In this document: one piece after another, positions 31,154 to 40,384 of the stretch
Numbering within the stretch: position 1 is the first letter of the stretch
Layout: the number at the start of each line of letters is the position of its first letter
Assembly: GCF_000308695.1 (NCBI RefSeq)
Contig: NZ_BAGG01000066.1
Location: 1-64,000, forward strand
Source: Nocardia takedensis NBRC 100417
Lineage (GTDB): Bacteria; Actinomycetota; Actinomycetes; Mycobacteriales; Mycobacteriaceae
DNA length: 64,000 nt
Direction: 5' to 3'
The notes under the pieces: generated by a model
Told to the model about the DNA's origin: nothing
The model's database searches: none
The model's input: only the letters and a program-made list of their open reading frames with translations
Program-made: the position numbers and the translations under genes

Positions 31154-32250
31154 CCCGCGCGCGGAGCGAACCCGCTCCCGCACCACCCCCGGACGCGCCC
31201 ACATGGGCCGCGCGGTGGATTCCCCGCGAAGTGCGCGGCCTCGCCGACACCGTCGCCCGGATCATGCCGCGCCCCTTGGACCCGGTCCGCTCGATCAAAC
31301 TGAAACTCGCCATCCTCATGCTGGTCTCGGGCGGTGTGGCCTTCGGGTTCTTCCGCTTCAAGATCGGGTGGCTGCCACCCAAGACCACCATGGCCGCGGT
31401 GGTGATCGCGCTGGTCACCTCGCAGTTCCTCGCCCACGGCATCACCCGCCCGCTGCGCGAGATGACCGCCGCCGCCAAACGCATGGCCCAAGGCGACTAC
31501 ACCCGGCGGGTGCGCGCCACCTCCCGCGACGAAGTCGGCCAACTCGCCGCCGCGTTCAACCAGATGGCCGCCGACCTCGCCGCCGCCGACCAGCAGCGCC
31601 GCGACCTCATCGCCAACGTCTCCCACGAACTGCGCACACCCATCACCGCGCTCAACGCCGTCCTGGAAAACCTGGTCGACGGCGTCTCCGAACCCGACCC
31701 GCACACCCTGCGCACCGCGCTCGCCCAGACCGAACGCCTCGGACTGCTGGTCTCCGAACTGCTCGACCTGTCCGGCATCGAAGCGGGCGCGTTCCCCCTC
31801 GACCGCGAAAAGCTCGCGCTCGGACCCCTGTTGGACGGCGTGGTCGCCGAGGCAGAGGTGATGACGGCCGCGCTCGGCCGCGGCGTGCGTTTCCGCACCG
31901 AGGTGCAACCCGGCGACGCGTGCGTGTCCGCCGACCGTGCACGCTTGCACCAAGTGCTGATCAACCTGCTCGACAACGCCGCCCGACACGGCCCCGCCGG
32001 CGGCGAAGTCCGCATCACCGCCCGCGCGCACCCCGGCGAAGTGGTCGTGGACGTCGAGGACGACGGCCCCGGCATCCCGCCCGCCGAACGCGCCCAGGTC
32101 TTCGACCGCTTCACCCGCGGCGGCCGCACCGACGGCGGCGGCACCGGACTCGGGCTGGCCATCTCCCGCTGGATCGTGCACCTGCACGGCGGCACCATCG
32201 CCGTAGCCGATCCGGGCTCCCGCATCCGCGTGGTCCTCCCGGACCCCTGA
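31150..32250 (+). CDS. Sensor histidine kinase
   Basis: This 366-residue membrane kinase pairs with the response regulator before it. Two hydrophobic segments (about 55-70 and 80-97) are followed by a HAMP domain (ITRPLREMTAAAKRMAQGDY), the H-box ANVSHELRTPITALN with the phospho-accepting His near 161, and the ATPase domain with NLLDNAARHG (N box), EDDGPGIP (G1) and GGTGLGLAIS (G2). There is almost no extracytoplasmic loop between the helices, so the signal is probably sensed in the membrane or cytoplasm. GTG start within the overlap. Confidence 0.93.
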   Translation: MTRARSEPAPAPPPDAPTWAARWIPREVRGLADTVARIMPRPLDPVRSIKLKLAILMLVSGGVAFGFFRFKIGWLPPKTTMAAVVIALVTSQFLAHGITRPLREMTAAAKRMAQGDYTRRVRATSRDEVGQLAAAFNQMAADLAAADQQRRDLIANVSHELRTPITALNAVLENLVDGVSEPDPHTLRTALAQTERLGLLVSELLDLSGIEAGAFPLDREKLALGPLLDGVVAEAEVMTAALGRGVRFRTEVQPGDACVSADRARLHQVLINLLDNAARHGPAGGEVRITARAHPGEVVVDVEDDGPGIPPAERAQVFDRFTRGGRTDGGGTGLGLAISRWIVHLHGGTIAVADPGSRIRVVLPDP

Positions 32251-32400
32251 CCGCTCGTCCTCCGACACCCCGACACCCCTGATACTTCGTCGCCCCGTCG
32301 CCCCGACACTCTGACAGCCCGTTGCCCCGCCGCCCATGCGCCGGGGTGGTCACCGCTGCCCGCACCGTTCGGTCCGGGCAATTCCCTACAGGAGACACGA

Positions 32401-34431
32401 ATGCCCGAAACCCCCGTCCCACCCGAGGCCGTATCCCCACCGCCGGACGCCGCCCCCGCGCCTCCGCCCCTCGGTGCGCCGAGTGCGGACGTAGAGGCCG
32501 CGCCGACCGCGACCGTCGGGGCCGCGACGGTTGGGGCCGCGACGGTTGGGGCCGCGCCGACTGCGACGGTCGGAGCCGTTCCGACCGCGACCATCATGGC
32601 CGCGCCGACCGCCGCCGGGGCTGAACCGACCGCCGCCGGGGCCGCGCCGACCGCAACTGTCGCGACCGTGGGGGCCGTTCCGAGTGCGACCGTTCCGGGC
32701 TCGCCGGGTGCGACTGTCGCCACCCATGCGGGTGCGCCTGCCTGCCGGCCGCTGTCGGACCCGGCCGCCGCCCGCACCGATCCGGTCTCCGCGCCCGGTC
32801 CGCTCCCCCCGACGTATATCGCCCCGCCCCGCGCGACCCCGCGCTGGCGTCGCATTCCATGTCCGCCCGGCGCCCTCCCGGCCGCCGCGGTCTCCGGCGT
32901 CGCCGCCGCCGCACTCGTCCAACCGGACCGCCCCGGCATCGGATGGGTCCTGGCGGCGGGTGTCACCGCCGCCGCCGTCTACACCGTCGACCGCCGCGCC
33001 CGCACCGCCGCCGCACAGTCCACGACCTCCGATGCGCCCCCGGCGAGTCCTCTCGAGGTCGACGGCTTCACCGCGGGCGAAAAGGGCGGTGCACCGGAGG
33101 AGTCCGGCCCGTCGACCGCCGAACCTCCCGCACCCGGCGAGCCGACGGCCACGACCGACCGCCCCGCGAATCCGGACGACTCCGCGCCCTCGGTGGGTGG
33201 GCGTGGAGCGGCACCGGGGTTCCGGGTGCCGGACAACGCGGAGCGGATCTGGTGGGTCGCGTCGACTTTCGCGCTGCTCGCGGTGGGGTCGGTGCGGGCG
33301 GCGGGTTGGCTGTTCGCGTTGTGCGTGCTCGCGGCGGCGGTGACCGGGTCGCTGGCCGTGGTGGGGCGGCGGTCGATCTGGGGCGCTTGGCACGATGTGA
33401 TCGCCGTGCCGTTCGCGGTGACCGTGGCGGTGCCGTGGGCGTGCGTCGGGGCTGGGCGGGCGCGCGAGAGCGAACGCGGCAGGCGGATCGGCTGGTCGGT
33501 GGTGGTGACGGTCGCGATGCTCGCTGTGTTCGTCCCGCTGCTGGCCGGCGGTGACGCGGCGTTCAGCGCGCTGCTCGAGGAGGTGCTGCCGACGGTGGAC
33601 GAGCCCGCGGTGGTGCGGTGGATCGCGTTGTTCGTGGTCGCGGGCAGCGGGGCGATCGCGGCGTTGTTCCTGCTGGCCGGTCCGTTGCCGCCAGCGGGTG
33701 CGCCGAGGGTGCGGCGGTCGTTGCGGCGCGCGGAGTGGGCGATCCCGGTGGGCGCGTTGACGGTGCTGTTCGCGGTGTTCGTCGCGGTGCAGTTCGTGAC
33801 GCTGTTCGGCGGCGACGACTACGTGTTGCGCACCATCGACCTCACCTACGCCGAATACGCGCGAGAAGGCTTCTGGCAGTTGGCGACCGTGTCGGTGCTG
33901 ACGCTGCTGGTGATCCTGGGCGTGCTGCGCTGGGCGAACCGGGAGGACGCGGCGGACCGCGTCTGGCTGCGCGTGCTGACCACCGCCGTGAGCGTGCTGT
34001 CACTGGTGATCGTCGCTTCGGCGCTGGGCCGCATGTGGACCTATCAGGAGGCGTACGGGTTCACGGTGATGCGCCTGCTGGTCGGCACCTGCGAGTTGTG
34101 GTTGGGCGGTGTCTTCCTGCTGGTGCTGGCGGGTCTGGTGCGTCTGGACGTCACCTGGCTCCCGCGCGCCGCCCTCGGCACGGCCTTCACGACGCTGTTC
34201 GCGTTGGCCTGTCTCAACCCCGAGGGCATCGTCGCCGACCGCAACGTCGACCGCTGGTACGAGGGCCGCAGTCTGGACACCTATTATCTCCAGAACCTGT
34301 CCCCGGACATCTTCGACGCCCTCGACCGCCTCCCCGACGAGGAGAGTCGAATAGTCCGCAACGCGATCCTGCGCGACCAACCCGAGGATTCCTGGAACTC
34401 CTGGAACCTCTCCCGCTCCCGAGCCCGCTGA
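32401..34431 (+). CDS. DUF4173/DUF4153-like membrane protein with repetitive N-terminus
   Basis: The 676-residue protein has two parts. The first 280 residues or so are low in complexity, rich in Ala, Pro and Thr, with a repeated ATVGA/TATVGA unit (about 35-100). The remaining part has about ten hydrophobic helices and matches the DUF4173 membrane family in its SIWGAWHD segment, DYVLRTIDLTYAEYAREGFW, QEAYGFTVMRLL and the C-terminal SLDTYYLQNLSPD. Function is unknown for the family. It lies 150 nt downstream of the two-component genes on the same strand. The long N-terminal extension is unusual and probably disordered in the cytoplasm. Confidence 0.8.
   Translation: MPETPVPPEAVSPPPDAAPAPPPLGAPSADVEAAPTATVGAATVGAATVGAAPTATVGAVPTATIMAAPTAAGAEPTAAGAAPTATVATVGAVPSATVPGSPGATVATHAGAPACRPLSDPAAARTDPVSAPGPLPPTYIAPPRATPRWRRIPCPPGALPAAAVSGVAAAALVQPDRPGIGWVLAAGVTAAAVYTVDRRARTAAAQSTTSDAPPASPLEVDGFTAGEKGGAPEESGPSTAEPPAPGEPTATTDRPANPDDSAPSVGGRGAAPGFRVPDNAERIWWVASTFALLAVGSVRAAGWLFALCVLAAAVTGSLAVVGRRSIWGAWHDVIAVPFAVTVAVPWACVGAGRARESERGRRIGWSVVVTVAMLAVFVPLLAGGDAAFSALLEEVLPTVDEPAVVRWIALFVVAGSGAIAALFLLAGPLPPAGAPRVRRSLRRAEWAIPVGALTVLFAVFVAVQFVTLFGGDDYVLRTIDLTYAEYAREGFWQLATVSVLTLLVILGVLRWANREDAADRVWLRVLTTAVSVLSLVIVASALGRMWTYQEAYGFTVMRLLVGTCELWLGGVFLLVLAGLVRLDVTWLPRAALGTAFTTLFALACLNPEGIVADRNVDRWYEGRSLDTYYLQNLSPDIFDALDRLPDEESRIVRNAILRDQPEDSWNSWNLSRSRAR
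32509..32553 (+). repeat. 15-bp tandem repeat coding for ATVGA units
   Basis: Three adjacent copies of a 15-bp unit: GCGACCGTCGGGGCC (32509-32523) and two identical GCGACGGTTGGGGCC (32524-32538, 32539-32553). Degenerate versions continue to about 32700. The identical neighbouring copies suggest recent slippage expansion; copy number may vary between strains. Confidence 0.8.
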
Positions 34432-34525
34432 CCCACCCCGACCCCGAACACGATCGTCGGGCAGTAGGGTGCGCGCATGAGTGAGTTCCGTCCCCGGGTT
34501 CGTCGCACGCTGGATCGGGTGAACC

Positions 34526-34792
34526 GTGCGGGATCGGCTCGCGGAGTTGGACGCCTCGGTCCGGATCAACGGGCGCACGATCGCCACGACGAGCACCCGG
34601 GGGCCGAAATACGCACTGGCCGAGGCGATCGCGCACGCTTCGGTGAGTGAGCAGCTGTTCCCGGGCGAACTGTTCTGCACCGGCACGCTGCCGGGTGGCA
34701 GCGGTATGGAGACGGGTCGGTGGCTCGCCGCGGGCGACACCCTGCGCTTGGAGATCGACGGGATCGGTGTCATCGAACATCCGATCGTCTGA
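34526..34792 (+). pseudogene. Fumarylacetoacetate hydrolase family, C-terminal remnant
   Basis: Only the last ~85 residues of a FAH-family enzyme are present (normal length 280-330). The text VRINGRTIATTSTRGPKYAL, AIAHASVSEQLFPGELFCTG and LAAGDTLRLEIDGIGVIEH is the conserved end of the FAH barrel. The upstream 95 bp (to the DUF4173 gene) do not continue the family in any frame, so the 5' two-thirds have been deleted. A GTG at 34526 could start translation, but the metal-binding N-terminal part of the fold is absent and the product cannot be a working enzyme. Confidence 0.75.
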
Positions 34793-34834
34793 GCGCCGAG
34801 CCGAACGCCCACCGGCCCGCCGGCCACGAGGGAT

Positions 34835-35599
34835 TCAGTCGGGGCGGGTGCTGATCTCGGTGCGCTTGGCCGCCAGTCGCGCGGCGAATTCGGTGGAGTC
34901 CAGGGAAGCCAGTTGCGGCACGATCTCGATGTCGACCGCTTCGGCGTGGGTGGGGGCGACAGCGGTGCGCCGCATGCTGTGTTTGGTGGTGATCAGCAAC
35001 TCGCGCGGCGCTTCGCCCGCTCCGGCGGCCAAGTCGAGCGCGGCGGCGAGCAGTGCGTCGTGGTCGCCGTCGACGACGCGGTGCGCGAGTCCGGCGGCGT
35101 GGGCGGCGTGCGCGTCGAGGATTTCGCCGAACAGGGTCATGGCGGTGGCGCGCTGCGGTCCGACGGCGCGCTGCAACATCCAGGTCATGCCGCCGCCGGG
35201 GTGGATGCCCAGTCGCAGGAACCGCGCGTCGAATCGGGCGCGCGGTCCGGCGATGCGGACGTCGGCGGCCAGCGCGAGATTGAGTCCGGCCCCCACGGCG
35301 GTGCCGCCGACGGCGGCGATGGTGGGCAGCTTGCAGCGCGCGACGGCGAGGAATCCGTCGTAGATGGCGCGCAGTCCGGGTTCGCGGGCCGCGCCGAGCG
35401 CGCTGAGGTCCGCGCCCGCGCAGAACGCGGGCGGCGTCCCGGTGACGACGACCGCGTGCACCTCGCTGTCGTTCTCGGCGTCGGCGACGGCGGCGGCGAG
35501 TTGGTCGGACAGGTCGGGGGTGAGGGCGTTGCGCCGGTCGGGGTCGTGCACGGTGAGGACGACGGTGCGTTCGTGCCGTTCGCTGAGGATCTGCGCCAT
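34835..35599 (-). CDS. Enoyl-CoA hydratase/isomerase family protein
   Basis: This 254-residue crotonase-fold enzyme acts on acyl-CoA thioesters. It shows [10 protein letters not shown], the oxyanion-hole segment [14 protein letters not shown] (about 59-72), a second oxyanion segment [20 protein letters not shown] (about 97-116) and [14 protein letters not shown]. In place of the first catalytic Glu of true hydratases it reads VGGTAVGAG, which suggests an isomerase or other crotonase activity. The gene ends near the FAH remnant and follows the MarR gene on the same strand (16 nt gap). Confidence 0.85.
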   Translation of the reverse strand: MAQILSERHERTVVLTVHDPDRRNALTPDLSDQLAAAVADAENDSEVHAVVVTGTPPAFCAGADLSALGAAREPGLRAIYDGFLAVARCKLPTIAAVGGTAVGAGLNLALAADVRIAGPRARFDARFLRLGIHPGGGMTWMLQRAVGPQRATAMTLFGEILDAHAAHAAGLAHRVVDGDHDALLAAALDLAAGAGEAPRELLITTKHSMRRTAVAPTHAEAVDIEIVPQLASLDSTEFAARLAAKRTEISTRPD

Positions 35600-35615
35600 A
35601 TCCGGATGGTAGGGG

Positions 35616-36092
35616 TCAGGCGCGCGGCCGGTGCGCGCTGTCCTGGATGCGCCGCACGACTTCGCCGAGCCCGTCGGCGACGGCGGTGACCTGGTCGGGG
35701 GTCAGCGCGTCGATGAACAGGTCGCGGACCTGCGCGACGTGCGCGGGCGCGGCCTGTTCCAGGGCGCGGCGGCCCTGCGGGGTGAGGACCGCGATGACCC
35801 CGCGCACGTCGGTGGGGCAGGCTTCGCGCCGCACCAGTCCGGCTTCTTCGAGCCGGCCGATCTGGTAGGTCAGTCCGCTTTTGGAGTTGACCAGCGAGTC
35901 GGCGAGTTCGGTCATCCGGATGCGTTGCTCGGGTGCGTCGGCGAGTCGGACGAGGACTTCGTACTGGGTGTGGGAGAGCCCGGAGTCGCGTTTGAGCTGC
36001 TGTTCGATCTCGCGGTTGAGCAGCGCCCAGCCCGCGAGCAGGGCTTGCCAGGCGCGCAGCTGTTCGGCGGTCAGCCACTCGGGTTCGCTCAT
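35616..36092 (-). CDS. MarR-family transcriptional regulator
   Basis: This 158-residue winged-helix repressor has [40 protein letters not shown] (recognition helix) and the wing with [17 protein letters not shown] (includes the DxR motif). It contains one Cys (CPTD) near the wing that could sense electrophiles. It is divergent from a ring-opening dioxygenase and DoxX pair, with two palindromes in the gap, the arrangement of quinone- or phenol-responsive MarR systems. It precedes an enoyl-CoA hydratase gene on the same strand. Confidence 0.9.
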   Translation of the reverse strand: MSEPEWLTAEQLRAWQALLAGWALLNREIEQQLKRDSGLSHTQYEVLVRLADAPEQRIRMTELADSLVNSKSGLTYQIGRLEEAGLVRREACPTDVRGVIAVLTPQGRRALEQAAPAHVAQVRDLFIDALTPDQVTAVADGLGEVVRRIQDSAHRPRA

Positions 36093-36112
36093 CGATCCAG
36101 CCTAGCGAGGTT

Positions 36113-36159
36113 GTTCGGATTCGAACGACACGCTACGCTCCAACTAGTTCAAATTTGAA
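36113..36159. promoter_or_regulatory. Two palindromic operators for the MarR regulator
   Basis: GTTCG-GATT-CGAAC (36113-36126) and the perfect 12-bp palindrome TTCAAATTTGAA (36148-36159) lie in the 98-bp gap between the divergent MarR and dioxygenase genes. They share the TTC/GAA half-site and are centred 34 bp apart. The second is strikingly A/T-rich for this genome. Confidence 0.65.
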
Positions 36160-36190
36160 TGAAATGAATCCTGGACGTCGAGGAGGTGTC

Positions 36191-36973
36191 GTGACCACGA
36201 CGCGAACCGACCGGATGCCCGTGCTCTACCTCTCCCACGGCGCGCCTCCGCTGGTCGACGACCCGATCTGGCCCGATCAGCTGAAGGCGTGGTCGGCGGA
36301 TCTGCCCACTCCCACCGCGATCCTGATGGTCTCCGCGCACTGGGAGGACGCCCCGATCGCCCTCGGCGCGACCGAGACCGTCCCGCTGGTCTACGACTTC
36401 TGGGGTTTCCCGGACCACTACTACGCCGTCCGCTACCCGGCGCCGGGCGCGCCCGAACTGGCCCGGGAGGTGCGCGGACTGCTGCGCGGCCGGGGCCTGC
36501 GGGTTCAGGACGTCCCCGAGCGCGGCCTGGACCACGGGGCCTACGTCCCGCTGACCCAGATGTATCCGAATGCCGACATCCCGGTCCTCCAGATGTCGTT
36601 GCCGACGCTGGACCCGACGGGTCTGCTCGCGGTCGGGCGCGCGCTGGCCCCGCTGCGCGCGGCGGGTGTGCTGATCGTCGGCAGCGGATTCTTCACCCAC
36701 AACCTGCGGGCGCTCACCGACGACGGGTCCGTGCACCCGGTGATGGCCGATTTCGACGAGTGGGGCGCGCGGGCGCTGGCCGACGGCGACATCGACACCC
36801 TGCTGGACTTCGAGCACACCGCTCCCGCCCCGCACCTGGCCCACCCCCGGACCGAGCACTTCGCGCCGCTGTTCGTCGCGATCGGCGCGGGGGAGGCCGA
36901 TCTCGACATGCAGCGCAGTGTCATCACCGATTTCTGGCACGGTTTATCCAAACGCTCCATCCAGTTCGGCTGA
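36191..36973 (+). CDS. DODA-type (LigB-like) extradiol ring-cleavage dioxygenase
   Basis: This 260-residue non-heme enzyme is of the 4,5-DOPA dioxygenase (YgiD) type, which opens catechol rings. Metal-binding histidines are visible in LSHGAPPL (about 15), SAHWED, DHGAYVPL and GFFTHNLR. The length is typical. The GTG at 36191 has AGGAGG only 4 nt upstream; an ATG at 36215 begins right before PVLYLSHG and is an alternative. It is followed after 31 nt by a DoxX gene and controlled presumably by the divergent MarR. The module suggests detoxification of catechols or quinones. Confidence 0.87.
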   Translation: MTTTRTDRMPVLYLSHGAPPLVDDPIWPDQLKAWSADLPTPTAILMVSAHWEDAPIALGATETVPLVYDFWGFPDHYYAVRYPAPGAPELAREVRGLLRGRGLRVQDVPERGLDHGAYVPLTQMYPNADIPVLQMSLPTLDPTGLLAVGRALAPLRAAGVLIVGSGFFTHNLRALTDDGSVHPVMADFDEWGARALADGDIDTLLDFEHTAPAPHLAHPRTEHFAPLFVAIGAGEADLDMQRSVITDFWHGLSKRSIQFG

Positions 36974-37004
36974 TTCCGTTCGACCAACTCGTCAGGAGAG
37001 TTCC

Positions 37005-37538
37005 ATGGCAACGACCACCACCACCGCGACGGTCGCCACCCCGGCCGCCGACCAATCCGCCTTGGACCTGGGCCTGCTGATCGCGCGGGTCGCGATCGGG
37101 CTGACCATGGCGGGCCACGGCGCGCAGAAACTGTTCGGCTGGTTCGACGGCGGCGGCCTCGACGGCACCGGCCGCTTCTTCGAGAGCAGCGGCTACCCGG
37201 CGGGCAAGACGATGGCCGTCATCGCCGGACTCAGCGAATTCCTCGGCGGACTCGGCCTGGCGGTCGGTCTGCTGACCCCGTTGGCCGCGGCCGCGATCCT
37301 CGGCGTGATGATCAACGCCATCGCGGTCAAGGGCACCGGGGAGTTCTTCGGCGGCAAGGGCATCGAACTGGACGTGGTGCTGGCGGCCTCGGCGGCCGGT
37401 CTGGCGCTGACGGGGCCGGGCCGCATCGCCGTCGACCACCTGCTTCCCGGTCTACGTCACCAGCGCCTGACCTACGGGATTGCCGCCCTGGTCCTGGCCG
37501 CCGTCACCGCGGGCGTGGTCCTGCTGATCCGCGGCTGA
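37005..37538 (+). CDS. DoxX family membrane protein
   Basis: This 177-residue protein has four hydrophobic segments and the DoxX core: LLIARVAIGLTMAGHGAQKL, GWFDGGGLDGTGRFFES, GLSEFLGGLGLAVGLLTPLA and ELDVVLAASAAGLAL. DoxX proteins accompany thiol- or quinone-stress responses. The ATG has AGGAG 6 nt upstream and lies 31 nt after the dioxygenase, so both are in one MarR-controlled operon. Confidence 0.9.
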   Translation: MATTTTTATVATPAADQSALDLGLLIARVAIGLTMAGHGAQKLFGWFDGGGLDGTGRFFESSGYPAGKTMAVIAGLSEFLGGLGLAVGLLTPLAAAAILGVMINAIAVKGTGEFFGGKGIELDVVLAASAAGLALTGPGRIAVDHLLPGLRHQRLTYGIAALVLAAVTAGVVLLIRG

Positions 37539-37539
37539 C

Positions 37540-37740
37540 CTAGGGCGACCACTTCCACACGGGCCTGTCCAGCACCCCCTGATCCCGCACCCGCGTCTCG
37601 CCGCCGCGTTTGATCAGTTCGACCAGGGCGACGCCGTCGGTGTCGGCGAGGGTCTCGATGACCTCGTCGGCGTGCGAGGTGGTGTGACACGAACGGGGCG
37701 GCCGACATCGGTCGGCGGCGCGACGTAGCGTGCAGGGCAT
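37540..37740 (-). pseudogene. Short unrecognised ORF, possible remnant
   Basis: The last 40 residues (VIETLADTDGVALVELIKRG, then GETRVRDQGVLDRPVWKWSP) look like a genuine protein end, whereas the first 25 are arginine-rich and resemble non-coding text. Its ATG would overlap the start of the divergent oxidoreductase. No ribosome site is seen. Most likely the tail of a decayed gene; family unknown. Confidence 0.3.
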
Positions 37741-39112
37741 GAGCGAGCGATTGGTGATCGTGGGGGCGGACGCGACCGGGATGTCGGCGGCCTCGCAGGC
37801 CCGGCGACTGCGGGCGGCCGACGACCTCGAGATCGTGGTGTTCGAGCGGGGGCGTTTCGCGTCCTATTCGGCCTGCGGCATCCCGTACTGGGTCGGCGGC
37901 GACGTCGCCGATCGCGACGACCTGATCGCCCGCACACCGGAAGAACACCGCGCCCGCGCGATCGATCTGCGGATGCGCTCGGAGGTGGTCGAACTCGACG
38001 TGGCCGACCGTCGCGTACTCGTAGCGGACCTGGAATCCGGTGCGCGCGAATGGCATTCCTACGACCAGTTGGTGTTGGCCACCGGCGCGGTCCCGATCCG
38101 ACCCGACCTGCCCGGCATCGACGCCGACGGCGTGCACGGTGTGCAGACCCTGGACGACGGCCAAGCCCTCATCGACACCCTCGAGCGCGCCGAAGGCGGT
38201 CGCGCGGTGGTCGTCGGGGCCGGCTACATCGGCGTGGAGATGGCCGAAGCGCTGATCAACCGCGGCTACCGGGTCACCGTCGTGCACCGCGGCGGCGAAC
38301 CGATGTCGACTCTCGACCCCGACATGGGCGCGCTGGTCGCCGAGGCGATGCGCGCGCTGGGCATCGAGATGGTGTGCGAGGAGGAGGCCGAACGGATCGA
38401 GGTCGACGACGAAGGCCGGGCGAGCGCCGTGATCACCGGATGCGGCCGGTATCCGGCCGACGTGGTGGTCCTCGGCATCGGGGTGCGCCCGGAGACGACC
38501 CTCGCGCGCGCCGCCGGTCTGCCGGTGGGGGAGTCGGGCGGTCTGCTCACCGACCTGTCCATGCGCGTGCGCGGACACGAGAACATCTGGGCGGGCGGTG
38601 ACTGCGTGGAGGTGCTCGACCTGGTCTCCGGCCAGGAGCGCCACATCCCGCTGGGCACCCACGCCAACAAGCACGGCCAGGTGATCGGCTCGAACATCGG
38701 CGGCGGCTACGGCACCTTCCCGGGCGTGGTCGGCACGGCGGTCAGCAAGGTGTGCGCTCTCGAGGTCGCGCGCACCGGTCTGCGCGAACAGGACGCGCAT
38801 GCCGTCGGACTGCAATTCGTCACCGTGACCATCGAATCCACCAGTCGCGCGGGCTATTACCCCGAGGCCGCCCCGATGACGGTGAAGATGCTCGCCGAAC
38901 GCGGCACCGGCCGACTGCTCGGCGTGCAGATCGTCGGGCGCGAGGGCGCGGCCAAACGCGTCGACGTCGCGGCGGTCGCCCTGACCGCCCGCATGACCGT
39001 GGAACAGATGACCGCCCTCGACCTCGGTTACGCTCCGCCGTTCTCCCCGGTCTGGGATCCGGTCCTGATCGCGGCCCGCAAAGCCGTCGCGGCGGTCCGG
39101 GCCCGCCGTTGA
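37739..39112 (+). CDS. CoA-disulfide reductase-like FAD/NAD(P) oxidoreductase
   Basis: This 457-residue pyridine-nucleotide disulfide oxidoreductase has the FAD motif VIVGADATGMSAASQARRL (Ala in place of the second Gly of GxGxxG), the single redox-active Cys in SYSACGIPYWVGG (about 42), NAD(P) motif VVVGAGYIGVEMAEAL (about 158-173) and WAGGDCVEV near 285. The one-Cys arrangement matches CoA-disulfide reductases and NADH oxidases. The C-terminal dimerisation domain is intact with the usual GYAPPFSPVWDP. It probably keeps low-molecular-weight thiols reduced; actual substrate unknown. It stands alone. Confidence 0.87.
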   Translation: MSERLVIVGADATGMSAASQARRLRAADDLEIVVFERGRFASYSACGIPYWVGGDVADRDDLIARTPEEHRARAIDLRMRSEVVELDVADRRVLVADLESGAREWHSYDQLVLATGAVPIRPDLPGIDADGVHGVQTLDDGQALIDTLERAEGGRAVVVGAGYIGVEMAEALINRGYRVTVVHRGGEPMSTLDPDMGALVAEAMRALGIEMVCEEEAERIEVDDEGRASAVITGCGRYPADVVVLGIGVRPETTLARAAGLPVGESGGLLTDLSMRVRGHENIWAGGDCVEVLDLVSGQERHIPLGTHANKHGQVIGSNIGGGYGTFPGVVGTAVSKVCALEVARTGLREQDAHAVGLQFVTVTIESTSRAGYYPEAAPMTVKMLAERGTGRLLGVQIVGREGAAKRVDVAAVALTARMTVEQMTALDLGYAPPFSPVWDPVLIAARKAVAAVRARR

Positions 39113-39208
39113 CCGGGCGGAGTACCCCGGCGTCGTCGCGTCAATCACGGATGTGCGATGGTCGCCGCGATGCCGGCCGTAGCGGCCGCGCCGTGCGAGA
39201 CTTGCGGC

Positions 39209-40384
39209 GTGAGCGGGCCGAACGAAGAACAAGTGGGCGGGAAATCCGGTGGGGCGTCGCCCGACCGCGGTGATGTCATCGGGCGCGGGCTCCTGTGGAT
39301 GGCGAAGTGGTCGGTGTGCGTCGTCGCCATCGCCGCCGGAGCCTGGGTGCTCGGATTCGTCACCGCGCGACTGTGGGTGGTGATCCTGCCCGTCGCGCTG
39401 GCCGTGGTCATCGCGACGGTGCTGTGGCCGCCGACCCGGCTGATGCTGCGGATCGGCCTGCGCCCGGGTCTGGCGGCCTTCATCTCGGTGCTGGGTTTCC
39501 TCGGCGTGCTGGCCGGGGTGATCGCGCTGATCGTGCCGTCGGTGGTCGACCAGGCCCCGGATCTGGCCGACAAGGCGGGCGCGGGCGTCCAACAGGTCCG
39601 CGACTGGTTGCAGGGGCCGCCGCTGAAGATCCAGGACGACCAGTTGGACTCCGGCGTCGACGCGATCGTGCAGCGGTTGCAGTCCAGCGCCGAACAGATC
39701 GCGACCGGTGTGTTCAGCGGCGTCACCACCGCCACCTCGATGCTGATCACCCTGTTCCTGGTGCTGATCCTGGTGTTCTTCTTCATCAAGGACGGGCCGC
39801 GGTTCCTGCCGTGGATGCACACCACCCTCGGCAGCCGCAACGGTCGTCACCTCGAGGAGGTGCTCGCCCGGATCTGGGTCACGCTGGGCAGTTTCATCCG
39901 CACCCAGGCCCTGGTCAGCCTCATCGACGCGGTGTTCATCGGCGCGGGTCTGGTCATCCTGGGTGTGCCGCTGTGGTCGGTGCTCGCGGTGATCACCTTC
40001 CTGGGCGGCTTCATCCCGATGGTCGGCGCGTTCGTCGCGGGCGCGCTCGCGGTGCTGGTCGCCCTGGTGGCCAACGGTTTCACCACCGCGCTGATCGTGC
40101 TCGGCATCATCGTGGCCGTGCAGCAGTTGGAAGGCAACGTGCTGCAACCGGTGTTGCAGAGCCGCAGCATGAAACTGCACGCCGCGGTGGTGCTGCTCGC
40201 GGTGACGGCGGGCGGGTCGCTCTACGGCATCGTCGGCGCGTTCCTGGCGGTGCCGGTGGTGGCGATCGTGGCGGTGATCGTGCGCTACATCGGCGAACAG
40301 ATCGACCTGGTGACCGGCACGAACCCTGGCGCCGCCGAGGACGGGGCGAGCGGCGGCGCCGAACCCGAACCGGTCAAGACCTAG
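39209..40384 (+). CDS. AI-2E family transporter
   Basis: The 391-residue polytopic protein has the family's pattern: paired N-terminal helices, a helical soluble region (about 110-175), then five hydrophobic segments with FLVLILVFFFIKDGPRFLPW, FLGGFIPMVGAFVAGALA and the conserved QQLEGNVLQPVLQSRSMKLH. Members include AI-2 exporters and Na+/H+ antiporters; the solute is not predictable. The GTG at 39209 is chosen for family length; an ATG at 39158 gives 17 more residues, and neither has a clear ribosome site. It converges with and overlaps the cytX gene by 11 bp. Confidence 0.85.
   Translation: MSGPNEEQVGGKSGGASPDRGDVIGRGLLWMAKWSVCVVAIAAGAWVLGFVTARLWVVILPVALAVVIATVLWPPTRLMLRIGLRPGLAAFISVLGFLGVLAGVIALIVPSVVDQAPDLADKAGAGVQQVRDWLQGPPLKIQDDQLDSGVDAIVQRLQSSAEQIATGVFSGVTTATSMLITLFLVLILVFFFIKDGPRFLPWMHTTLGSRNGRHLEEVLARIWVTLGSFIRTQALVSLIDAVFIGAGLVILGVPLWSVLAVITFLGGFIPMVGAFVAGALAVLVALVANGFTTALIVLGIIVAVQQLEGNVLQPVLQSRSMKLHAAVVLLAVTAGGSLYGIVGAFLAVPVVAIVAVIVRYIGEQIDLVTGTNPGAAEDGASGGAEPEPVKT

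Noticed and set aside
37472..40180. 900-codon minus-strand frame opposite the CoA-disulfide-reductase-like and AI-2E genes.
   Set aside because: His/Asp/Arg-rich shadow text; the + strand genes have full family signatures.
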